Positions 7,154 through 15,881 of a stretch of DNA of 35,975 bases are shown piece after piece (positions within the stretch are counted from its first letter, which is position 1; each line of letters begins with the position of its first letter). The DNA lies in contig NZ_FYDO01000045.1 in NCBI RefSeq assembly GCF_900187615.1, positions 1-35,975 of the forward strand, written 5' to 3'. The translations under genes and the position numbers were made by a program. The DNA is from Pseudomonas sp. Irchel s3f7. Lineage in GTDB: Bacteria; Pseudomonadota; Gammaproteobacteria; Pseudomonadales; Pseudomonadaceae. Under the pieces are notes generated by a model. The model had not been told where the DNA came from. It made no database searches and was given only the letters and a program-made list of their open reading frames with translations.

Positions 7154-8209
7154 TGCCGGTACATCCAACATTGATGTTGGATGCACCGGCCTCATCGCGA
7201 GCAAGCTTGCTCCTACAGGTTTGGTGCCGTTCGAATCATTCATGTCCGACGCAAACACTGTAGGAGCTGGCTTGCCAGCGATGGCGGCCTGTCAGTCAAC
7301 ATCGATGTTGGAGGTACCGGCCCCATCGCGAGCAAGCTTGTCCTACAGGCTTGGTGCCGTTCGAATCATTCATGTTCGACGCAAAAACTGTAGGAGCTGG
7401 CTTGCCAGCGATAGCGGTCTTTCAGTCAACATCGATGTTGGAGGTACCGGCCTCATCGCGAGCAAGCTTGCTCCTACAGGTTTGGTGCCGTTCGAATCAT
7501 TCATGTCCGACGCAAAAACTGTAGGAGCTGGCTTGCCAGCGATGGCGGCCTGTCAGTCAACATCGATGTTGGATGTACCGGCCTCATCGCGAGCAAGCTT
7601 GCTCCTACAGGCTTGGTGCCGTTCGAATCATTCATGTCCGACGCAAACACTGTAGGAGCTGGCTTGCCAGCGATGGCGGCCTGTCAGTCAACATCGATGT
7701 TGGATGCACCGGCCTCATCGCGAGCAAGCTTGCTCCTACAGGTTTGGTGCCGTTCGAATCATTCATGTCCGACGCAAAAACTGTAGGAGCTGGCTTGCCA
7801 GCGATGGCGGCCTGTCAGTCAACATCGATGTTGGATGTACCGGCCTCATCGCGAGCAAGCTTGCTCCTACAGGTTTGGTGCCGTTCGAATCATTCATGTC
7901 CGACGCAAACACTGTAGGAGCTGGCTTGCCAGCGATAGCGGTCTGTCAGCCAACATCGATGTTGGATGTACCGGCCTCATCGCGAGCAAGCTGGCTCCTA
8001 CAGGTTTAGTGCCGTTCGAATCATTCATGTCCGACGCAAAAACTGTAGGAGCTGGCTTGCCAGCGATAGCGGTCTGTCAGCCAACATCAATGTTGGATGC
8101 ACCGGCCTCATCGCGAGCAAGCTGGCCCCCACAGGTTTGGTGCCGTTCGAATACTTTGTGTTCGACGCAAAAACTGTAGGAGCTGGCTTGCCAGCGATGG
8201 CGGTATGAC
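7154..8209. repeat. Tandem array of about eight 131-bp REP-pair (BIME-like) units
   Basis: The forward REP core GTAGGAGCTGGCTTGCCAGC starts at 7260, 7390, 7521, 7652, 7783, 7914, 8045 and 8176, a period of 130-131 bp. Each unit carries a forward REP, a small CAACATCGATGTTG-type palindrome, a reverse REP ending GCTTGCTCCTAC, and a constant spacer around GTGCCGTTCGAATC. Near-identity between units, with the same few alternating substitutions (cgcaaacac or cgcaaaaac), points to recent duplication or gene conversion. Overlapping open frames cross the array in more than one phase because 131 is not a multiple of three; these are not genes. Confidence 0.95.
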
Positions 8210-8244
8210 TGGCACCCGATCATCCGGATGCCACTCCCCCATTC

Positions 8245-9915
8245 CTACAACTGGTAACTGAAACTGATGCTGTATCGCGGCCGGCGGTTGAAGGTGTCCA
8301 GCGCTTCATCGGACATCGGCTTGGCGGCTTCCAGGGAGACGTTGTAGTACTTGGCATCGCCAAATCTCAAACCCACGGCGACCGATGACATGTCGTTGCT
8401 CTTGACCGGCAATTCGTTGAACCAGGTCTTGGCACGGTCGAGCACGCCATAGGGTTGCAGAATGCGTACCCAGCTCCCCTCCCGATGAAAGCTGTAGTTC
8501 ACTTCGTAAGCCGCGCCCCATCCTTTGTCGCCGGAGGCTTGATCGTCAGGGTAGCCGCGACCGAAGTTCTGCCCGCCGAACACTGCGCGCTCGCTGTCGG
8601 GCAGGCTGTCGTCGCTCCAGTACAGCGCCGCCGACATCACGCCTTGCCAGTTTTCGAAGAATTTGTCGCTCTGCACGCCCGATAACCGCAGGCGAAAAAA
8701 GTCCAGGTCGTAGGCGCTGCTGTTGGTTTCGGCGCCCATGCCGTCGATGCCTTGATACAGCCCGCCACTGAGGATGCGCAGTTGTTTTTCATTGGCCTTG
8801 CGCCAGTCGCTTTCAGCGGCGAGGGCGCGGACGTCGGTGCGTTCTTCGAAGCTCAACGGATAGCCGACGACGGCGTATTCGGTTTTGTCGTTGACGGCGT
8901 ACAGACGTGCACCGGCGTTGAGCAGTTCATTGGGCGAGGCCATCAACGGATGGTTGAAACCGACGGAGTAACGGTCGTTTTCCCGATGCGGCTTAAGCTG
9001 CAAGCCGTTGTCCAGTTGCACGTTGGTGCCCGGATCTGCGCGATAGCGTGAGGCGGACAGGGCCAGTTGGGTGCCCTCGGTATTGAGGAACTGGTTGTAG
9101 TCCAGGCGGTAGTAATGTTCGTGATCGTCACCCGGGGGGAACAGGCCGCTCAGCGTGACCTGTTCACCCATGGACGTCTGGGAATTACTGCTCACCCCGA
9201 GCAAGGCCTGGAGGCTGTTGCGATTGGTTTCGGTGGTGCTCAAGGTACTGGTGAAGGGTTTTCGGCTGGCCTGGGCCTCAAGGTAGGCGGCGCCATCGGT
9301 GGTGCCTGGCGGTGGCACTTGGGCCTGCAAGGTGACGCCAGGAATGCGGCTCATCAGCGTGGTGTAGCGCTCGAAAGTCTTGCGGGTCAGAGGACGTTCG
9401 GCCTGGAGTTTGGCCACCAGTTTGTCGAGCAGGCCTTTGACCCGTCCGACGTCGCCCTGCAGTTGGTAATCCTTGATGTAACCCTCCACCAACACCACGC
9501 GCGCCACGCCATTGTCGAAGGTCTGTTGCGGCAGGAAAGCGTAGGACAGCAGGTAACCGTCCTGTTGATATCGACGGGTGATGCTGCGGGTGGCCTCGAT
9601 CAGATCGGCGAGGCTGGTTTCATGGCCGATCAAGGGTTGGTAGAGCGCGGCGAGTTCGCTCAGGGGATAAATCGTCCCGCCTTCGATCTGCACGGTCTTG
9701 AGGTTGATTTTGGTGCCCATCAGCAACGGTTGGGTCTGGGTGGCACCGGGTTCTGGCACTTGCAGCGGTGCGGCACTCGGACGGTAAGCGTCGGCGGGCA
9801 GGTTGGGTGCGGGCAGGTTGCGAAGGGTTTCGTTGGTGTTGAGAAAACTGGGGAGGGTTTCGGCGAGAGCAGTGGAACTCAGAGTCAGCAACAGCAAGGA
9901 CGTGGTGACGCGCAT
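8245..9915 (-). CDS. TpsB-family outer-membrane transporter (ShlB/FhaC/HecB)
   Basis: This 556-aa Omp85-superfamily transporter is of the two-partner secretion type. A signal peptide (MRVTTSLLLLTLSSTALA) precedes a short linker with prolines, a POTRA domain at about residues 70-148 (INLKTVQIEGG to LVEGYIKDY), and a 16-strand-type barrel. The loop-6 motif appears as FGRGYPDDQ with GRG at 452-454. The barrel ends YQL instead of the usual aromatic terminus. ATG 9915 is chosen because it starts the signal peptide and has a GGAG site about 8 nt before it. The gene upstream encodes a lipoprotein, not a haemagglutinin-like TpsA, which makes the substrate uncertain. Confidence 0.9.
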   Translation of the reverse strand: MRVTTSLLLLTLSSTALAETLPSFLNTNETLRNLPAPNLPADAYRPSAAPLQVPEPGATQTQPLLMGTKINLKTVQIEGGTIYPLSELAALYQPLIGHETSLADLIEATRSITRRYQQDGYLLSYAFLPQQTFDNGVARVVLVEGYIKDYQLQGDVGRVKGLLDKLVAKLQAERPLTRKTFERYTTLMSRIPGVTLQAQVPPPGTTDGAAYLEAQASRKPFTSTLSTTETNRNSLQALLGVSSNSQTSMGEQVTLSGLFPPGDDHEHYYRLDYNQFLNTEGTQLALSASRYRADPGTNVQLDNGLQLKPHRENDRYSVGFNHPLMASPNELLNAGARLYAVNDKTEYAVVGYPLSFEERTDVRALAAESDWRKANEKQLRILSGGLYQGIDGMGAETNSSAYDLDFFRLRLSGVQSDKFFENWQGVMSAALYWSDDSLPDSERAVFGGQNFGRGYPDDQASGDKGWGAAYEVNYSFHREGSWVRILQPYGVLDRAKTWFNELPVKSNDMSSVAVGLRFGDAKYYNVSLEAAKPMSDEALDTFNRRPRYSISFSYQL

Positions 9916-9960
9916 AGGACACTCCGTGTTCGAACAACAGCAGCGTCTGGATCTTTGTGA

Positions 9961-9999
9961 TCCAAAGAAAAGGCGCAAGATCGTTGAGAATCTTGCGCC
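9961..9999 (-). terminator. Rho-independent terminator after the collagen-like gene
   Basis: The stem GGCGCAAGAT (9972-9981) pairs with ATCTTGCGCC (9990-9999) around an 8-nt loop. Read on the minus strand it is followed by TTTTCTTTGG. It lies about 52 nt after the lipoprotein stop and 56 nt before the TpsB start, so it would separate or attenuate transcription between the two genes. Confidence 0.75.
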
Positions 10000-10051
10000 A
10001 TCAACCAAGCGTAGGCGCTGTAGGTGCGGCCGTCGAACGGCCAGGTGCAAT

Positions 10052-11659
10052 TCAGCGATTGTTGCCGCCCAACGCGCCACCCAAGGCTCCGGTCAAGCCG
10101 CCGAGTACGCCGCCGACGCCACCGGTTGTTGAGGTGCCGCTCGTGGTACCCGTCACCAGCCCACCAACGGCTGCGACTGTGCCACCTACGGTGGCGACGG
10201 TGTTGCCGACCGCTGTGACGACCGGGTTGGTCGTGCTGCCGGCGATCGCCCCGCCGAGGCTGGCGACGGCACCACCGGTTTGAGTGGTCAACCCGGCCAG
10301 GGGAGTACCGAGCCCGGTGGCGGCGCCGACGTTTTGGGTCACGTTCGTAACGGTGGTGGTCACCGGATTGATCGCGGCACCGACGGTCACGCCCAGCGTG
10401 CCCAGTGGTGCTGTTGGAGCGGTATTGGCAACGCCCGAGCCACCCAGCGCACCGCCGATTGTCGCAACAAGATTGCCGCCGGTAGCACCGGTCACGCCTG
10501 CCGAGCTGATGACGCCGTTGGTGTTACCCGCGTTCAGGCCACTGCTGACATTCACCACGGCGCCGCCCACCGTTTCCAACAGACCCGTGCCGCCCAAGCC
10601 GCCGCCAGAACTTGTGCCGCTGGTGAGCAGACCACCCGACGTGCCGAGAGTTGTTCCGGTGTTGCTCAATGCGCCACCGACCGTGTTGGTCAGTGCGTTG
10701 CCCTCGCCGACCGTCGTGACGCGGGTGCCGAGACCGTCGACCGTGGTGCCGACTTTGCCGATGATGCCGTTCAATGGCGCACCGAGGCCGGTGCTGTCAC
10801 CGATCTTGTTGGTGGTGGACTCTGCCAGGGCAATCACCGGCACCAGTTTGCTGCCCAATTGCTCTGTGACCGAGCCCAGAGGACCGGTGCTGGTGGCAAG
10901 GCTCAGCGTGTCGCCGAGCATGGTGACTTTCTCGCCGAGGCCATCCAGCACGGGGGCCACTTTGGTCACCACCCCACCGACGACCGGAATGCTGTTGGTG
11001 GTCGTGGCCAATTTGCCGCTGAGATCGGAAACACCGTTGCCGACATCCTGCACCACGCCGCCCACTGCCGAAGTGGTAACGCTGAGGCCGTCAGGGTTGG
11101 TGCTGAGTTTTCCGATGCCATTGGTCACACCGTCACCGAGCGTAGTGACGACATTGCCGGTGGTATTGACCACGCTTTGCACGACGCCACCCGCCACTGG
11201 AACACCGCTCAGCGAGTCGCCGACCTGGCCTACGCCGTCGCCCACGCCACTGACGGTTTTACCGACGTCCTGTAGCAGCGTCGTGGTCACCAGCGAGGGC
11301 ACCACGGGATTGGTTGGATTTGTTGGATTTGTAGGGTTGGTGGGGTTGGTGGGGTTGGTGGGATTCGTCGGGTCAGTAGTGCCGCCAGTACCGCCAGTAC
11401 CACCGGTGCCGCCAGTGCCTGTGCCGCCTGTGCCAGCCGTATCGCCGGTGCCACCGGTTCCGCCAGTGCCTGCCGTGCCACCCGTTCCGCCGGTGCCGGC
11501 CGTATCACCAGTGCCGCCCGTCCCGTCTGCTGCGGCAGTATCGTCGGAACCGCCGGAACTGCTGCGATGACCGCCACCGCCACTGCTGCAACCGCTGAGG
11601 CCGAGCGAGAGGATGAGCGCTAATGCGATTGCCGATTTGCACCACACTTGATTGTTCAT
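10052..11659 (-). CDS. Collagen-like Gly-Thr repeat lipoprotein, putative TpsB partner
   Basis: This 535-aa protein begins with a lipoprotein signal: a hydrophobic core, then LSGC with Cys24 as the lipidation site and Ser at +2, predicting outer-membrane sorting. Residues about 50-100 form a low-complexity Gly-Thr-Gly stretch with glycine mostly every third residue, broken by Asp-Thr-Ala. About seven Thr-Asn-Pro triplets follow. The rest, to residue 535, is rich in Val, Gly, Thr and Leu with loosely repeated modules such as VVGGVVTKVAPVLDGLG. There is almost no Pro or Lys in the triplet part, so a true collagen helix is doubtful. The gene lies upstream of a TpsB-type transporter and may be its cargo. 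ATG 11659 has an AAGGAA site. Confidence 0.8.
   Translation of the reverse strand: MNNQVWCKSAIALALILSLGLSGCSSGGGGHRSSSGGSDDTAAADGTGGTGDTAGTGGTGGTAGTGGTGGTGDTAGTGGTGTGGTGGTGGTGGTTDPTNPTNPTNPTNPTNPTNPTNPVVPSLVTTTLLQDVGKTVSGVGDGVGQVGDSLSGVPVAGGVVQSVVNTTGNVVTTLGDGVTNGIGKLSTNPDGLSVTTSAVGGVVQDVGNGVSDLSGKLATTTNSIPVVGGVVTKVAPVLDGLGEKVTMLGDTLSLATSTGPLGSVTEQLGSKLVPVIALAESTTNKIGDSTGLGAPLNGIIGKVGTTVDGLGTRVTTVGEGNALTNTVGGALSNTGTTLGTSGGLLTSGTSSGGGLGGTGLLETVGGAVVNVSSGLNAGNTNGVISSAGVTGATGGNLVATIGGALGGSGVANTAPTAPLGTLGVTVGAAINPVTTTVTNVTQNVGAATGLGTPLAGLTTQTGGAVASLGGAIAGSTTNPVVTAVGNTVATVGGTVAAVGGLVTGTTSGTSTTGGVGGVLGGLTGALGGALGGNNR
11288..11560. repeat. Coding minisatellite of 9-bp repeats in the lipoprotein gene
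   Basis: Two DNA-level repeat tracts lie in the coding sequence. One, about 11310-11375, consists of 9-bp units encoding Thr-Asn-Pro. The other, about 11380-11530, has 9-bp units encoding Gly-Thr-Gly or Asp-Thr-Ala. Because units are multiples of three, gain or loss would change protein length without breaking frame. Confidence 0.8.
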
Positions 11660-11996
11660 GAGCGAGATTCCTTGCACCTGACACAACGTAGTTGTCTACG
11701 AAGGCTCGCCGGTTCTATTGCCGACAATGCCTTCGTCCGTTGTTCACATAACAATCGCAAGGGCTGCGCAGCGCCATTCTCAACTTGGTATTAACCCGTT
11801 TGATATCGGCGTGATGGCATTTCTTTAGGATTAGTTCGTTGGAGGGGGTATTTGTATTCTTGTGCCGGGAAACTTCTTATAAATCAAGGGAGTGCAGGGC
11901 GCGGCGCGGCGTAATGATGCGGTGATGAAGCCGTAAAAACTTAAGTTATATATTCACAATTAACCATCTACTGCCGCATCAAGACCCTCGTCTTTG
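11660..11996. other. Gene-free stretch upstream of the lipoprotein gene
   Basis: This 337-bp stretch between the MaoC-gene stop and the lipoprotein start should contain the lipoprotein promoter on the minus strand. It is AT-rich between about 11800 and 11970. A short hairpin (CGTAG-TTGT-CTACG) is near 11688-11701. I see no further gene and no confident promoter hexamers. Confidence 0.5.
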
Positions 11997-12851
11997 TCAG
12001 GCAACCGGGCGCCAATGCCCGACCATGTGTTCCAGATCCCCGGCGCCCAGCAACTGCAAGTCCCCGCTCGATCCCGGCGCGCTGGCCGTCAATGTCACTT
12101 CGCTGGGCAGGCGCACCGGTTTCCTGAACTGCATGGCGATTTCGATGTTCGCCGCCGGCAGATACTCGGCGAGCGCCGCCAAGGTGCGCGCCTTGTTCCA
12201 TAAGCCATGAGCAATGGCGGTCGGGAAACCAAAGAGTTTGGCGCTGGCCGCACTCAGGTGAATCGGGTTGTAGTCGCCGGACACTTTGGCGTACTGCCGC
12301 CCAATGTCCGAGGGCGCTGTCCAGCGTGCGATTTCGGTCATTGCCAGGGTCGATGCCAACACCTCCTCGACCGGCTCGCCGTCGAGTTTGACGCCGCGAC
12401 AGAGCATCTGACTTTGTTCTTCCCACAGCGACCCCAACTGATCGTCCAGGGTCGTGACCAGATCGAACGTCGCGCCCTTGGCGTGGGGTTGCAGGTTGTG
12501 CACTTGCACGCTGACTCGCACTCGGCTCACTCCGCCCATGGGGCGAAACACCTGGATGCGATTGCTCAAGTGAATCAGCCCCAGCAGCGGGAACGGAAAC
12601 TCTCTGGCGGTGAGCAATTGCATCTGCAACGCGAAGCCGAGAATGTGCGGATACGTCGGTGGCAGCAGACCGTTGTCGACAAAACCGCAGACCTTGCGAT
12701 AGGCCTCCAGTCGCTTGGGGTCGACATTCAGCCAGCAGCGCAAACCCGAGCGGGGCAGGGTGGTGCCGGTGATTTTGCGGCGTGTCGCTGCCCGCGCATA
12801 CAGGCCCGGAAGGCTGGGTCCGTGGTTGAGCGTGTGCCAGTCGGTGATCAT
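11997..12851 (-). CDS. MaoC-like enoyl-CoA/ACP hydratase
   Basis: This 284-aa protein carries a C-terminal MaoC/hotdog hydratase domain. The hydratase-2 signature YAKVSGDYNPIHLSAASA contains the catalytic pair Asp193 and His198. The N-terminal half (residues about 35-150) is probably a second, degenerate hotdog fold. The family hydrates 2-enoyl-CoA or -ACP to the 3R-hydroxy form. It follows a FabG-like 3-ketoacyl reductase on the same strand by 2 nt, so the pair would run reduction and dehydration in sequence. ATG 12851 (MITDWHTLNHG) is chosen over an upstream alternative overlapping the previous gene because a GGGGG site precedes it and it fits the operon spacing. Confidence 0.85.
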   Translation of the reverse strand: MITDWHTLNHGPSLPGLYARAATRRKITGTTLPRSGLRCWLNVDPKRLEAYRKVCGFVDNGLLPPTYPHILGFALQMQLLTAREFPFPLLGLIHLSNRIQVFRPMGGVSRVRVSVQVHNLQPHAKGATFDLVTTLDDQLGSLWEEQSQMLCRGVKLDGEPVEEVLASTLAMTEIARWTAPSDIGRQYAKVSGDYNPIHLSAASAKLFGFPTAIAHGLWNKARTLAALAEYLPAANIEIAMQFRKPVRLPSEVTLTASAPGSSGDLQLLGAGDLEHMVGHWRPVA

Positions 12852-12853
12852 GT

Positions 12854-14206
12854 CTATGCCCCCAGAACACTTTGTCCGCAAACCCGCAGCGCTTGCCCGG
12901 TGAACGCACCGGTACCCGGCTGCGCGAGCCAGGCAACGGCTTCGGCGACGTCTTGCGGCAGGCCACCCTGACCGAGTGAGCTCATGCGCCGCCCGGCTTC
13001 ACGCAGGCCGAACGGAATGTGTGCGGTCATTTGCGTTTCGATGAAGCCCGGAGCCACCGCGTTGATGCTGATACCGCGCTCTTGAAGCAGCGGCGCCCAC
13101 GCCTGCGCAAGACCCATCAACCCGGCCTTGCTCGCCGCGTAATTGGTTTGCCCGCGATTGCCGGCGATGCCGCTGATGGAGGCCAGCAGAATCACCCGGC
13201 CATTGTCGTGCAAGGTGCCGTTGTCGAGCAGGGCCTTGGTCAGCACTTGCGGAGCCTTGAGGTTGACCGCGAGCACCGCGTCCCAGAATTCCGGGGTCAT
13301 GTTGGCCAGGGTTTTATCCCGGGTGATGCCCGCGTTGTGCACCACGATGTCGACGCCGTCGGGCAACTGTTCGATCAACTGTGCAGCGGCGTCTTCGGCG
13401 CAGATATCCAGGGTAATGCTGCGGCCACCGAGACGGGCGGCGAGGGCTTCGAGATCGGTCTTGGCCGGTGGTACGTCGAGCAGGATGACGTCGGCGCCGT
13501 CACGGGCCAGGGTTTCGGCAATCGAAGCGCCAATGCCTCGCGCTGCCCCGGTGATCAAGGCTTTGCGCCCGGCGAGCGGGCGCGTCCAGTCCGTCACTTG
13601 AGTGGCGCACGGTGCCAGGCGAATGACTTGCCCGGACACGAAGGCACTTTTGGGCGAGAGGAAAAACCGCAACGGGCCTTCGAGTTGGTCTTCAGCACCC
13701 TCGCCAACGTAAATCAATTGCAACGTGCTGCCGCTGCGCAACTCCTTGGCCAACGAACGGCTGAAGCCTTCCAACGCACGTTGCGCACTGGCGGCGAACG
13801 GATCGCTCAGAGTTTCCGGTGCCCGCCCGAGCAGCACGAGATGCGCACATTGATCGAGGTTTTTCATCAGCGGCTGGAAGAATTCGCGCAGCTGTTTGAG
13901 CTGGTCGGTGTGCACCAGGTCACTGGCGTCGAACACCACGGCTTTGAGTTTCGGCCCGTGGCCGGGAATCCATGCTGTCGCCATCGAAGGCTCGGTGCCG
14001 TAGCTGTAGATCGCATCGGTCAGGCGGTGGGCGAGTGCGCTGATTTTTTCTGTCAGCGGTCCGCCACCGATCAGCAACGCTCCTTCCACCGGACGCAACC
14101 GGCCCGCTTGCCAGCGCTCCAGCCGCGTGGGTGAAGGCAGCCCCAGGGCGCCGACCAGACGATGGCCGATGGACGAATTGGCGAAGTCGATATAGCGGTC
14201 GGACAT
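12854..14206 (-). CDS. 3-oxoacyl-ACP reductase, two-domain FabG-like SDR
   Basis: This 450-aa protein is of the long FabG type. Residues about 1-205 form an N-terminal domain resembling a Rossmann fold without a visible active site. Residues 210-450 are a classical SDR: cofactor motif TGAARGIG at 219-226, NAG at 291-293, catalytic Ser343, Tyr356 and Lys360 (YAASK). It reduces 3-ketoacyl thioesters with NAD(P)H. It heads the minus-strand pair with the MaoC hydratase and is divergent from the thiolase gene. The ordinary FabG of fatty acid synthesis is about 245 aa, so this is not the housekeeping copy. ATG 14206 has a GGAG site 10 nt upstream. Confidence 0.9.
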   Translation of the reverse strand: MSDRYIDFANSSIGHRLVGALGLPSPTRLERWQAGRLRPVEGALLIGGGPLTEKISALAHRLTDAIYSYGTEPSMATAWIPGHGPKLKAVVFDASDLVHTDQLKQLREFFQPLMKNLDQCAHLVLLGRAPETLSDPFAASAQRALEGFSRSLAKELRSGSTLQLIYVGEGAEDQLEGPLRFFLSPKSAFVSGQVIRLAPCATQVTDWTRPLAGRKALITGAARGIGASIAETLARDGADVILLDVPPAKTDLEALAARLGGRSITLDICAEDAAAQLIEQLPDGVDIVVHNAGITRDKTLANMTPEFWDAVLAVNLKAPQVLTKALLDNGTLHDNGRVILLASISGIAGNRGQTNYAASKAGLMGLAQAWAPLLQERGISINAVAPGFIETQMTAHIPFGLREAGRRMSSLGQGGLPQDVAEAVAWLAQPGTGAFTGQALRVCGQSVLGA

Positions 14207-14329
14207 GGAACACGCTCCAGTGGCTGGGGTTCAAAGTGTGGACCATCAACGGCGATCAGTCGTTCGATCCGCGAGATAAGGCCTACGCTTGATCATTGTA
14301 GGATTTTGATTTTTCATCAGGAGCTTTTC

Positions 14330-15607
14330 ATGACTCAGTTGCGTCGCGTCGCGATCATTGGCGGTAACCGCATTCCCTTCGCTCGCTCCAACGGCCAATA
14401 CGCCACGGCCAGCAATCAGTCGATGCTCACCGCCGCCCTCGAAGGCCTGATCGAACGCTACAACCTGCATGGCCAGCGCGTTGGCGAAGTGGTCGCCGGC
14501 GCGGTGCTCAAATTGTCGCGGGACATGAACCTGACGCGCGAATGCGTGCTCGGTTCGCGGTTGTCGCCAGCCACCCCGGCGTATGACATTCAGCAGGCCT
14601 GCGGCACCGGGCTGGAAGCGGCGTTGCTGGTGGCGAACAAGATTGCCCTGGGCCAGATCGATTGCGGCATTGCCGGTGGCGTCGACACCACCTCCGATGC
14701 GCCGATCAGTGTCAGTGAAGGGCTGCGCAGGATTCTGCTGCAAGCCAATCGCGCCAAGACCACCGGCGACAAACTGAAGACCTTCCTGCAATTGCGCCCT
14801 AAACACCTGATCCCCGAATTCCCGCGCAACGGCGAACCGCGCACCGGTCTGTCCATGGGCGAGCATTGTGAATTGATGGCTCAGACCTGGAACATCCCCC
14901 GTGAAGCCCAGGATCAACTGGCACTGGAGAGCCATCAGAAGTTGGCGGCGTCCTATGCGGAAGGTTGGCACAACGATTTGATGACACCGTTCCTCGGCCT
15001 CACCCGCGACAACAACCTGCGTGCGGATTCGACGCTGGAAAAACTTGCCTCGCTTAAACCGGCCTACGAGAAAAGCGCCAAGGGCACACTGACGGCGGGC
15101 AACTCGACGCCGCTGACCGATGGCGCATCGCTGGTGCTGCTGGGCAGTGAGGAGTGGGCAAAGGCACGTGGCTTACCGATTCTCGCGTACCTGCGCGATG
15201 GCGAAGCGGCGGCGGTGGATTTCGTCAACGGTGCCGAAGGTTTGCTGATGGCGCCGGTCTATGCGGTCCCGCGCTTGCTGGCGCGCAACGGCCTGATCTT
15301 GCAAGACTTCGATTACTACGAAATCCACGAAGCCTTTGCCGCGCAAGTGTTATGCACCTTGAAAGCCTGGGAGGACCCCGACTACTGCAAAACCCGCCTC
15401 GGCCTCGACGCCGCACTCGGATCGATCGACCGCCGCCGGCTCAACGTCAAGGGCAGCTCGTTGGCGGCGGGGCATCCGTTTGCGGCAACCGGCGGGCGCA
15501 TCGTGGCCAATCTGGCGAAGTTGCTGGATGCGGCGGGCAAGGGGCGCGGGTTGATTTCGATTTGTGCGGCGGGAGGGCAGGGCGTGACCGCCATCATCGA
15601 AAGGTGA
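14330..15607 (+). CDS. Acetyl-CoA C-acyltransferase (thiolase, FadI-like)
   Basis: This 425-aa thiolase cleaves 3-ketoacyl-CoA or condenses acyl-CoAs. The nucleophile is Cys91 in QQACGTGLEAA; His333 (IHEAF), His382 (AAGHPFAATGGR) and Cys412 (CAAGGQG) complete the active site. ATG 14330 has a CAGGAG site 6 nt upstream; the longer in-frame extension is rejected as it overlaps the divergent gene. Divergent pairing with a FabG-like reductase and a MaoC hydratase gives three steps of a fatty acyl cycle. It could serve beta-oxidation or precursor supply for longer-chain products; sequence alone does not decide. Confidence 0.92.
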   Translation: MTQLRRVAIIGGNRIPFARSNGQYATASNQSMLTAALEGLIERYNLHGQRVGEVVAGAVLKLSRDMNLTRECVLGSRLSPATPAYDIQQACGTGLEAALLVANKIALGQIDCGIAGGVDTTSDAPISVSEGLRRILLQANRAKTTGDKLKTFLQLRPKHLIPEFPRNGEPRTGLSMGEHCELMAQTWNIPREAQDQLALESHQKLAASYAEGWHNDLMTPFLGLTRDNNLRADSTLEKLASLKPAYEKSAKGTLTAGNSTPLTDGASLVLLGSEEWAKARGLPILAYLRDGEAAAVDFVNGAEGLLMAPVYAVPRLLARNGLILQDFDYYEIHEAFAAQVLCTLKAWEDPDYCKTRLGLDAALGSIDRRRLNVKGSSLAAGHPFAATGGRIVANLAKLLDAAGKGRGLISICAAGGQGVTAIIER

Positions 15608-15621
15608 TTTGAGAGAAATAT

Positions 15622-15675
15622 CCTGCGAAGGGGATGAGCCCGGATGTCAGCTTCTGTCACACATGCCTTCGCAGG
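15622..15675 (+). terminator. Long-loop inverted repeat after the thiolase gene
   Basis: CCTGCGAAGG (15622-15631) pairs perfectly with CCTTCGCAGG (15666-15675) across a 34-nt loop, starting 15 nt after the thiolase stop. There is no T tract, so this is only a possible terminator or stabilising structure. Confidence 0.35.
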
Positions 15676-15881
15676 CTCTGCACAACACCTCATGCCGGCT
15701 CGGCTATGATCTTTGGCGTCACGATGAACGTCGGGATTGCGTGATCAACCCGGCACATTGTGTGCTTCTTGTTGTTCCTGGCAGTGTTCATAGGTCGGCA
15801 CCCCCTCCCACCCGTGACTGGATTGCCGTATAACGAATGACTTTCGCGTGTTTGGTAATAAAGGACCCACAATAAAAGCTG

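Noticed and set aside
7137..8208. Several overlapping plus-strand ORFs with repetitive products
   Set aside because: They are translations of the 131-bp REP array in different phases; no ribosome-binding sites, and the period is not a multiple of three.
7154..8209. Possible CRISPR array
   Set aside because: Repeat units are 131 bp and near-identical throughout; there are no short repeats with unique spacers, and no cas genes.
10280..11570. Long plus-strand ORFs opposite the collagen-like gene
   Set aside because: They arise from the repetitive GC-rich lipoprotein gene; the minus-strand frame has the signal peptide and lipobox.
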